Assembly: GCF_900114775.1 (NCBI RefSeq)
Contig: NZ_FOUE01000001.1
Span: 124,001-188,000 of the forward strand
Length of the DNA stretch: 64,000 bases
Reading direction: 5' to 3'
DNA from: Marinobacter zhejiangensis
Lineage (GTDB): Bacteria > Pseudomonadota > Gammaproteobacteria > Pseudomonadales > Oleiphilaceae
Numbering within the stretch: position 1 is the first letter of the stretch; every line of letters begins with the position of its first letter. The translations under genes were made by a program, and so were the position numbers. The notes below the pieces were generated by a model. It saw nothing but the letters and a program-made list of their open reading frames with translations, made no database searches and was not told the origin of the DNA. Shown one piece after another: positions 29,012 through 35,082 of this stretch.

Positions 29012-29113
29012 TTAATATCCGAATATCTGTTCAGCCGCAATTCCTGCGCCTGTACCCCCGGTATCGCTGAGTCGCAGTCCAGCCCGATAACCAATATCGA
29101 CTGGAGAAATGAC

Positions 29114-30499
29114 ATGGAGCACAGAAGAACGCTGCTTTGGCTTTCACCCTCGCCTGATCCTGCGATCACGAGTCTGTTGCTTTCCAACCACTGGGACATC
29201 CACCAGATCAACCTCCACCAGCCCCCCCACGAGATTGCCAACGGCAATGGCGCCCGGGTTGGCGTCCTCGATCTGCAGCACTGCGTCACGGACGATGTCC
29301 CATTGCTGGAAGACTGGTTAAACACCCTAAGCCCAACCACCTGGGTTGGGCTGACCACCACCGCGCCCCTGGAGGACCAAATCCTGAGCAACGTGATCGG
29401 GACCCATTGTGCCGATTACCACACCATGCCACTCGACTCCACACGCCTGAACACCGTACTCGGGCACCTGTGGGGCATGGCCCGCCTGAGGGCTCAACTG
29501 GTGTCTGGAGAACGAGCCTCGCTGCAACGCCACGCCCTCGCTGGCAACTCAGACGTCATACGTCACACCCGCTCAATGCTGCAACGGTTTGCTGGCACGT
29601 TGGAGCCAGTCTTGATCTACGGCGCCAGCGGCACCGGAAAAGAGACCGCTGCACGTTATATCCACGACCACTCCCCGGTTAGCCAAGGGCCCTTTATCTC
29701 AGTGAACTGCGCCGCCCTTCCCCCGTCCCTGACCCAGAGCGAGCTGTTCGGCTACGAGAAAGGCTCCTTTACCAGCGCCTCGGAGTCACGGGTTGGCCGC
29801 CTGGAGGCCGCCCATGGGGGTAGCCTGCTGCTGATGGGGATCAACGAGCTGCTGCCCGACCAGCAGTCTGCCCTGCTGCGCTTTCTCCAGGACGGTCTCA
29901 TCGACCGGATTGGCGGCAAGAACCCCCGGAGCATACAGACCCGGGTTATTGCCACCAGTGCCCACCCCCTGGACGAACTGGTCCAGAGCCAGCAGTTCCG
30001 CAAGGATGTGTTCTACCGCCTGGGCGGGCTGTCGGTTCAGCTACCGGAATTGCAGGAACACCTGGAGGACCTGCCGGAGCTGGTCGATTTGTTTTTTGCC
30101 ACCGCCGCCAGCCAGGGCAACAAGCTTCACTGGCGCCTCAGCGAAACCGCCATGCGGGCACTGATGGCCCATGACTGGCCAGGCAATATCCGGGAACTGG
30201 ACAACCGGCTGCGCCAGGCCATTCTGCTGAGCGACAGCCAACAGCTGTCACCCCAGGACCTGGGTTTTCCCGCCGATACAGACACCCATCCCGAAACCCT
30301 CAGCCTCGATCATTTCCGGGCTCAGGCCGAGCGTCAGGCGGTCCGCTGCAGCCTGGCCATGACCCACAACAACGTCTCGGCGGCGGCGCGCCTGCTCGAC
30401 ATTTCCCGGGTGTCGCTGTATCGGCTGATGGAAAAGCACAAAGGCGCAATTGCCCATGCCTCCCAGCAGGGCAGCAAACGGGGAGACGAATTCTCATGA
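29114..30499 (+). CDS. VpsR-like NtrC-family regulator with altered AAA+ motifs
   Basis: A 461-residue regulator. The N-terminal domain (about 1-140) does not look like a normal receiver, because the phospho-acceptor pattern is absent. A central AAA+ domain follows, then a C-terminal Fis-type helix-turn-helix (NNVSAAARLLDISRVSLYRL). Walker A is normal (YGASGTGKETAARYIH), but the GAFTGA loop reads GSFTSA and the Walker B Asp-Glu is replaced (LLLMGINEL instead of a LFLDEI-like sequence). VpsR of Vibrio cholerae, a cyclic-di-GMP-responsive matrix activator, also lacks a proper sigma-54 loop (known). Here the gene overlaps the outer-membrane channel gene by 4 bases, so it very likely controls this locus. 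GGAG lies 7 bases before the ATG. Confidence 0.85.
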   Translation: MEHRRTLLWLSPSPDPAITSLLLSNHWDIHQINLHQPPHEIANGNGARVGVLDLQHCVTDDVPLLEDWLNTLSPTTWVGLTTTAPLEDQILSNVIGTHCADYHTMPLDSTRLNTVLGHLWGMARLRAQLVSGERASLQRHALAGNSDVIRHTRSMLQRFAGTLEPVLIYGASGTGKETAARYIHDHSPVSQGPFISVNCAALPPSLTQSELFGYEKGSFTSASESRVGRLEAAHGGSLLLMGINELLPDQQSALLRFLQDGLIDRIGGKNPRSIQTRVIATSAHPLDELVQSQQFRKDVFYRLGGLSVQLPELQEHLEDLPELVDLFFATAASQGNKLHWRLSETAMRALMAHDWPGNIRELDNRLRQAILLSDSQQLSPQDLGFPADTDTHPETLSLDHFRAQAERQAVRCSLAMTHNNVSAAARLLDISRVSLYRLMEKHKGAIAHASQQGSKRGDEFS

Positions 30500-31554
30500 G
30501 ATGGACAAAGCACCGGCTAGGCCTGACGTTACTGGCCTGTATTTTCGGTTACCCGGTTTTCGCCGATGACTACGACGACTACGGTGCGCCGGAATCGGAG
30601 CAGTACCAGCCAGACAAGGCCAGCGAGATTGCCTCCATCACCACGGATCGGGGGATTGTCACGCGACCGGGGAAGCTGACGGTGGAACCGGCATTTTCCC
30701 ATGCCTACAGTAACTCCACGGTCGTTGCCATTGAAGGCTATACCGTCATCCCGGCCCTGGTGGTGGGCCTGATCAACATTACGGAAGTGCAGAGGGACAT
30801 TTTTATCGCCGCCCTGTCACTCAAATACGGTATCAGCAGCCGGCTCGAAACCGGCCTACGCATTCCCTACCTGAGCATTCAGGAGGATCACCGCGAACGT
30901 CAGGCGTTTCAGGGGACCCCCTTGGACAATTTGCGGGAATCCGATGGCGAGGGGCTCGGTGATGTCGAGTGGAACCTGCGCTACCAGTTCAACGACGGTC
31001 TCGCTGGCTGGCCCTACGTGATCGGCAATTTTCTGGTCAGGGCCCCCACCGGCGAGAACCCCTACGAAGTCGACCGGAGGGAACTGCTGGACGATCAGGG
31101 CAACGTTGTGGGTATTGTCCTTGCCGAACGTCCGACCGGTTCCGGTTTTTGGTCGTTCGAGCCCGGACTGTCGTTTATCTACCCTTCGGACCCGGCGGTG
31201 CTGTTTGGCAACGTCAGCTACGGCTATACCCTCAAGGACGATAAAGGCCCGGAAAACGGGGGCACCATCAATCCCGGCAACGTCACCCGGTTCGGCTTCG
31301 GGATGGGCTTTGCTTTCAACGAACGCACGTCGTTCAGCCTTGGCTACGACCACTCAGTGATCCCCAAAACCAGCCTGGAAACCGGTGACAACCTCACCGA
31401 CACCCAGTTCGACCGGATCCAGATTGGCTCCTTGTCCTTCGGGCTGTCGCAACAGTTTTCCCGAAGCACCAGTATGAACCTGACCGTCAGTATCGGGGTC
31501 ACCGAGCAGGCGCCTAACAGTGAAATCTCAGTGAAGTTTCCGCTGACGTTCTGA
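30496..31554 (+). CDS. Outer-membrane channel-like protein, FapF/MetA-pathway type
   Basis: A 352-residue exported protein. The signal peptide ends near VFA-DD (residue 23), followed by an acidic Asp/Tyr-rich stretch, then a beta-barrel with many alternating strands (KLTVEPAFSHAYSNSTVVAI, FGFGMGFAFNERTSFSLGYD) ending FPLTF, a typical BAM signature. It resembles outer-membrane transporter proteins that accompany C39 peptidases in Fap amyloid loci, where FapF is the secretion channel (known in Pseudomonas; assignment here inferred). It lacks a long N-terminal coiled coil like that of FapF. The start overlaps the regulator stop (ATGA). Confidence 0.78.
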   Translation: MRWTKHRLGLTLLACIFGYPVFADDYDDYGAPESEQYQPDKASEIASITTDRGIVTRPGKLTVEPAFSHAYSNSTVVAIEGYTVIPALVVGLINITEVQRDIFIAALSLKYGISSRLETGLRIPYLSIQEDHRERQAFQGTPLDNLRESDGEGLGDVEWNLRYQFNDGLAGWPYVIGNFLVRAPTGENPYEVDRRELLDDQGNVVGIVLAERPTGSGFWSFEPGLSFIYPSDPAVLFGNVSYGYTLKDDKGPENGGTINPGNVTRFGFGMGFAFNERTSFSLGYDHSVIPKTSLETGDNLTDTQFDRIQIGSLSFGLSQQFSRSTSMNLTVSIGVTEQAPNSEISVKFPLTF

Positions 31555-31567
31555 GCCCCCCTTCCAG

Positions 31568-31600
31568 AAAAATCCACCCCCGGCTTCACAGCCGGAGGTG
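31568..31600 (-). terminator. Terminator between the two convergent fibre-locus operons
   Basis: CCGGCT/AGCCGG stem (31580-31585 and 31590-31595), extended after one mismatch by four to five further pairs. On the minus strand it is followed by GGATTTTT. It most likely ends the leftward C39/repeat-protein operon and may also act on the rightward one. Confidence 0.7.
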
Positions 31601-31634
31601 ATTTCACATCGTCCTGGTCAGCAAGGCCCCCTGG

Positions 31635-32147
31635 TCAACGAGGGTGCAGCATCTGCAGGTAAGTCGCGTCCTGGTTGCCAGGACGGAAACGGGCCGCATT
31701 GAGGTTGTTGAATTCAATGTTGAGCTGACGAAGGGTCTGGATGACGGTTTCATCCAACGAATTCTGTACTCGGGTCAGGATACCGCCGTTGTCGATCACA
31801 TCGGTCGCAATGACCAGCCCGGCAGGCAGTGAGCTTTCCGGTACGGTCAACGAGGTTTCCAACACATCGGCCAGCTCCCCCGGATCGAACTGCTGATTCA
31901 GGTCGGGAATGGTCAGGCGTGTGAGTACCAGGTTCTCACCGTTAATGGCCACCACTTGCTCCAGACCGATGAAAATTTCCAGGTCGCCAAGCATAAAACC
32001 ACCGCGCAACTGGGCCAGTTCCTGATCCGATAGCATGTCAGGCCAGGCGACCGAGTCGGAATGCACCGGTGGCGACAGCACCAAAACTGCTCCCAGCAAC
32101 ACGCCGCGCGTTACCGCTGGCATGAAATCAAAGTGTCGAATATCCAT
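31635..32147 (-). CDS. Exported protein with consensus double-glycine motif and shared QN-motif
   Basis: A 170-residue protein. A Sec-like signal (about 10-30) is followed by LSDQELAQLRGG (39-50), a full match to the LSxxELxxIxGG leader that C39 peptidases cleave after Gly-Gly. A beta-rich region follows, then GILTRVQNSLDETVIQ (122-137) continuing to Asn147, which aligns with the C-terminus of the 117-residue protein encoded at 32863-33216. The start is placed at 32147, where GGTGAAG lies upstream, 5 bases after the C39 stop; an ATG at 32159 is possible. It may be a matrix or fibre-associated substrate processed in the periplasm by its neighbour (inference). It could be FapE-like, but I cannot establish that. 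Confidence 0.75.
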   Translation of the reverse strand: MDIRHFDFMPAVTRGVLLGAVLVLSPPVHSDSVAWPDMLSDQELAQLRGGFMLGDLEIFIGLEQVVAINGENLVLTRLTIPDLNQQFDPGELADVLETSLTVPESSLPAGLVIATDVIDNGGILTRVQNSLDETVIQTLRQLNIEFNNLNAARFRPGNQDATYLQMLHPR

Positions 32148-32152
32148 AATCT

Positions 32153-32851
32153 TCACCATTCGAGGTACGCCGGCCAACGGGCCATTTCGTGGCCTACCGG
32201 CATGCGTCCACTCGCCGAATCTCGACCAATGGGCGCCCGGGCAATGGACGGCCACTGATCCCGCGGACGGAACGATGCCCGCCCTGTCTCCAGATGGTTG
32301 CGAATAACAAAAGCAATGCCATCCCAACTCTCAAGAAATGTCTGCCGGTCATAAATCGCCATGCCTTTCGCCGGGTCACCAACCAGAACCTCATTGGCAC
32401 TGATGCCCTTGATGATCACGAAGTGGCGGAAGCTGTCCCGGGTTAACAACACAACCACCGGTATCGCCACCCGCTCCCGCAAACCGTCCAGGTCCATCCG
32501 GAAACCATCCGCCAGATAACCTTCACTGGCCAGGTAGCGTTTCATATCGAGCATGGAGAAACCTTCCTGTTGAACCTTTGCCGGGTCAGCCAGGCTCAGC
32601 ATGCGACTAAAAACTTCCGCTTCGGTAACGGGGTGCTCGTAATGGTAGGACAGCAACGAGGCCAAAGCCGCGGAGCCACAACTGTAGTCATATTGTTGGC
32701 GGATAATGGCGCTGAAACGTCGCTCCTGGAAGCTGGTCAGGTTGACCTGCAGGTCGCCACCAAGCCCCGGAATCGAAACCGACCCAGCGTGGGACGTGGA
32801 CCCGGCCAGAACAACTACGGCCAACAAAACCGCCGTGAATACCCTGCCCAT
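32153..32851 (-). CDS. Periplasmic C39-family cysteine peptidase, FapD-like
   Basis: A 232-residue exported protein. The signal peptide (about 1-23) is followed by a C39 domain: oxyanion Gln52 and catalytic Cys58 in QQYDYSCGSAALASLLSYHY, His143 in SFRHFVIIKG and Asp159 in LVGDPAKG. There is no ABC transporter domain, so this is a stand-alone periplasmic peptidase like FapD of the Pseudomonas Fap amyloid system. AGGAGGT 6 bases before the ATG is a near-perfect ribosome-binding site. C39 enzymes cut after Gly-Gly (known), and the next gene product carries such a site. The C-terminal 35 residues (RPRDQWPSIARAPIG onward) look like an extra tail. Confidence 0.88.
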   Translation of the reverse strand: MGRVFTAVLLAVVVLAGSTSHAGSVSIPGLGGDLQVNLTSFQERRFSAIIRQQYDYSCGSAALASLLSYHYEHPVTEAEVFSRMLSLADPAKVQQEGFSMLDMKRYLASEGYLADGFRMDLDGLRERVAIPVVVLLTRDSFRHFVIIKGISANEVLVGDPAKGMAIYDRQTFLESWDGIAFVIRNHLETGRASFRPRDQWPSIARAPIGRDSASGRMPVGHEMARWPAYLEW

Positions 32852-32862
32852 GGTCCACCTCC

Positions 32863-33216
32863 TCAATGGTTGATCAAAATGTTGATCTGGGTACTGTCCT
32901 GGATCACCACCTGGTTTCCGGTGTTCTGGATCACCGTGGCAATCCCGCTCATGTTCTGGAAGGCCTGGTCCGAGATCATGTTGTCGCCGGTGACGACCGA
33001 GCCTGACAGCACGTTGTCACTCAGCCCCGCATTCTGCTCTGCCTGGTTGATCTGCCACTGCAGCGGAATGCCCTGACGCCCACTGGACGCCTCCAGCTGC
33101 GACGTCGACAGGGGAACAATCTCCAGTGTTCCGGCCTCGTCCCCCCGGGCAACAGCGGTCAGCAGCAACACCATCATGCCCACAGCCCACGAACATCGTC
33201 TGATGAACTTACCCAT
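32863..33216 (-). CDS. Small secreted protein, candidate fibre nucleator or minor subunit
   Basis: A 117-residue protein with a signal peptide (about 1-25). LSTSQLEASSGR (36-47) is a degenerate version of the double-glycine leader seen in the protein encoded at 31635-32147. The Asn/Gln-rich C-terminus, GIATVIQNTGNQVVIQDSTQ (91-110) continuing to Asn116, aligns at 12 of 26 positions with that protein and more weakly with the repeat protein's end. Asn/Gln-rich single repeats recall Fap and curlin subunits. AGGAGG lies 6 bases before the ATG at 33214-33216; the gene sits 56 bases after the repeat-protein gene and 11 bases before the C39 gene. Confidence 0.75.
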   Translation of the reverse strand: MGKFIRRCSWAVGMMVLLLTAVARGDEAGTLEIVPLSTSQLEASSGRQGIPLQWQINQAEQNAGLSDNVLSGSVVTGDNMISDQAFQNMSGIATVIQNTGNQVVIQDSTQINILINH

Positions 33217-33272
33217 GGAACCCCTCCTGGGGATGCCGGCCGCGCCACACTGGCACGACCGGGCTCCACCCA

Positions 33273-34154
33273 TCAGTTCCCGCCGGTGCTCAGATTAGAC
33301 ATCACATTGATGCTGCCCTGAGTCAGGTTGCCGTTCCCGGCAGTCTGGGACACGATTCCGACGCCGGTGAAGTTCGCTGAGCCACCGGAAATCTCGTTAT
33401 GGTTGCTCTGCCAGGTATAGGACCCGTCATCATCGGCACTGCCATAGGTAGTGCTGACACCAGACACACTGCCATCCAGTTCAGCACTGTTGAGGTAGAC
33501 GCTCAGGTCCAGTTCCACAACGCTGTGGTCGGAGTTATCGGAGTTGTTGGTGTTGTCGGTGTTGCCACTATCGGCGATCTTGAACGAGTCGTTCACATTG
33601 GTGCTGTTGTCGGAATTGTCTGAATTATCGGAATTGTCCGAATTGTCCGAATTATCAGAGTTGTCCGAGTTATCAGTGTCATTGCCACTGTCAGCCACCT
33701 TGAACGAGTCGTTCACATTGGTGCTGTTGTCGGAGTTGTCCGAGTTATCCGAGTTGTCGGTGTCATTGCCACTGTCAGCTACCTTGAACGAGTCGTTCAC
33801 ATCAGTGCTGTTATCAGAGTTATCCGAGTTGTCGGAGTTGTCATTGCCACTGTCTGAGACTTTGAACGAGTCGTTCGCATTGGCACTGTTGTCCGAGTTA
33901 TCCGAGTTGTCGGAATTGTCATTGCCACTGTCTGCGACTTTGAACGAGTCGTTCGCATTGGCACTGTTGTCCGAGTTGTCGGTATTGTCGGTATTGCCAC
34001 TGTCGGCGATCTTGAACGAATCATTGACTGCCACAGCGTCATCATCGGCATTGGTGTTGGGACTGCCATCGCCGCCCTGGTCCGCCAAGACGGCCCCGGA
34101 CATACCCAGGCTCATCGCGATTGCCAGCGCTAGCAAGCTTTTTTGAGTTTTCAT
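33273..34154 (-). CDS. Secreted Asp-Asn-Ser repeat protein, candidate amyloid/fibre subunit
   Basis: A 293-residue protein. Signal peptide at about 1-24 (SMSGAVLADQ region). Residues 44-211 contain six NDSFK(I/V)(A/S)DSGN units at 44, 68, 94, 120, 148 and 188, separated by (Asp-Asn-Ser)n tracts of growing length. The C-terminal 80 residues are Ser/Gly/Thr/Asn-rich and end with GVGIVSQTAGNGNLTQGSIN, which fits the QN-type motif of the two small neighbours. The acidic tracts could bind calcium, and the C-terminus could nucleate assembly (inference). It is the first gene of the leftward operon with the C39 peptidase, the position of fibre subunits in Fap loci. AAGGAA precedes the ATG. Confidence 0.8.
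   Translation of the reverse strand: MKTQKSLLALAIAMSLGMSGAVLADQGGDGSPNTNADDDAVAVNDSFKIADSGNTDNTDNSDNSANANDSFKVADSGNDNSDNSDNSDNSANANDSFKVSDSGNDNSDNSDNSDNSTDVNDSFKVADSGNDTDNSDNSDNSDNSTNVNDSFKVADSGNDTDNSDNSDNSDNSDNSDNSDNSDNSTNVNDSFKIADSGNTDNTNNSDNSDHSVVELDLSVYLNSAELDGSVSGVSTTYGSADDDGSYTWQSNHNEISGGSANFTGVGIVSQTAGNGNLTQGSINVMSNLSTGGN
33522..34025 (-). repeat. Coding tandem repeat: NDSFK units with Asp-Asn-Ser tracts
   Basis: At DNA level a 9-base unit for Asp-Asn-Ser is iterated with synonymous drift, interrupted by six longer conserved units. Unit spacing is 24, 26, 26, 28 and 40 residues, the growth coming from added Asp-Asn-Ser triplets. This pattern suggests expansion by slippage or unequal recombination, so length should vary among strains. 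Mirror-image frames on the other strand are artefacts. Confidence 0.9.
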
Positions 34155-34524
34155 GGTCTTCGTTCCTTCTTTGACAATGTTTGTGGTTGTCGTCTTACGA
34201 ACACCCTCCCGACACCCTCAATTGTTTGCTCTGGCGACCGGAATGGGTCCTCACATACGGGTAGAGCGATTTCCATGCCAAACCCAAAGAACCAGCTGCA
34301 ACCATTTGAAAGGAAAGCAAAAAAACGATCCACTTTCGAAGCATCTCACCGGCCATCCCCGAAAACCTGTCTCACCTCTGCAACAACAACCCACCACTAC
34401 AACAAAAACCCCCAATAATTCAGGGTGCTAACGAAATCCATTCCGTCTTTCAAACTGACACCTGCAAGACAGCAGCGGCAGCTACTGGTAGCCTTGATGC
34501 CCTGCCAGCCTGCGAGGAACAACA
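34155..34524. promoter_or_regulatory. Divergent intergenic region, repeat-protein operon and thioesterase
   Basis: A 370-base gap without a gene. It carries the candidate -24/-12 promoter for the leftward operon (34265-34281), a leader of about 100 bases before the repeat-protein ATG, and an A/C-rich stretch around 34310-34420. The thioesterase promoter must lie to the right, but I cannot define it. Confidence 0.5.
34265..34281 (-). promoter_or_regulatory. Candidate sigma-54 (-24/-12) promoter for the repeat-protein operon
   Basis: Read on the minus strand: TTGGCATGGAAATCGCT, with GG-N10-GC spacing exact, a YTGGCAYG -24 element and a -12 element TCGC in place of TTGC. Transcription would begin near 34254, about 100 bases before the ATG. 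Together with the site at 28996 it gives one such promoter ahead of each fibre-locus operon. Confidence 0.5.
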
Positions 34525-35025
34525 ATGAATGAGTCAAAAACGGCCAAGCCAGTCGCTGCATCGGCGATCGATAATCACGTCTACAAGGTGTTTCCCAACG
34601 ACCTGAATTCCCACGAAACCGTCTTCGGTGGCCTGATCATGGCCAAGTGTGATCGCCTGGCGCTGGTGGTTGCCGAACGTCATTCTGGCCAGGTCTGTGT
34701 CACCGCTGCCGTAGATTCGATCCACTTTCGCGCGCCTGCCAAAGGGGGTGACACCCTGCTGTTCAACCTGTCGCTGAACCGGGCCTGGGGGTCGTCCATG
34801 GAAATTGGCGCCAAGGTACTGGCGGAGAACAGTTACACCGGGGAAACTCGCCACATCCTGTCGGCGTTTTTCACCTTTGTGGCCCTGGACGACGAGCGTC
34901 GACCGGTGGAGGTGAGCCCAGTGGTGCCGGAAACCGAGCAGCAACAGCAGCGATACCAGGATGCCGAAGTCCGGCGGGAGGGACGCCTGGCCACCCGGGA
35001 GAGGCTGGCGGCGGCAAAATCGTAA
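34525..35025 (+). CDS. Acyl-CoA thioesterase, hotdog fold
   Basis: A 166-residue cytosolic protein of the YciA/BACH-type acyl-CoA thioesterase family. The hotdog helix and active-site region read NSHETVFGGLIMAKCDRLAL, followed by VCVTAAVDSIHFRAPAKGGD, with the family Asp in the central helix. It hydrolyses acyl-CoA to free fatty acid and CoA; chain preference cannot be read from sequence. GAGGAA lies upstream of the ATG. A strong bidirectional terminator follows. It is oriented away from the fibre locus and probably unrelated to it. Confidence 0.87.
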   Translation: MNESKTAKPVAASAIDNHVYKVFPNDLNSHETVFGGLIMAKCDRLALVVAERHSGQVCVTAAVDSIHFRAPAKGGDTLLFNLSLNRAWGSSMEIGAKVLAENSYTGETRHILSAFFTFVALDDERRPVEVSPVVPETEQQQQRYQDAEVRREGRLATRERLAAAKS

Positions 35026-35029
35026 ACGA

Positions 35030-35057
35030 AAAAAGGCGACCCGAAGGTCGCCTTTTT
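35030..35057. terminator. Bidirectional rho-independent terminator
   Basis: AAAAAGGCGACC and GGTCGCCTTTTT form a perfect 12-base stem with a CGAA tetraloop, between the convergent thioesterase and isocitrate lyase genes. Confidence 0.95.
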
Positions 35058-35082
35058 CGTCAACACTGTGTGTCGGTCGAGA

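Noticed and set aside
32153..32851. The C39 peptidase as the missing LapG partner of the LapD-type receptor
   Set aside because: LapG is a transglutaminase-like C93 peptidase; this protein has the C39 Gln-Cys-His-Asp arrangement, lies about 19 kb away and sits in a separate fibre operon.
33522..34025. Possible CRISPR-like array
   Set aside because: Repeats are 9 bases and in frame with a secreted protein; there are no unique spacers of constant length and no cas genes.
33544..34146. Plus-strand frame rich in Leu-Ser-Glu repeats
   Set aside because: It is the reverse of the Asp-Asn-Ser repeat gene, has no signal peptide or ribosome-binding site, and its regularity follows from the sense repeats.
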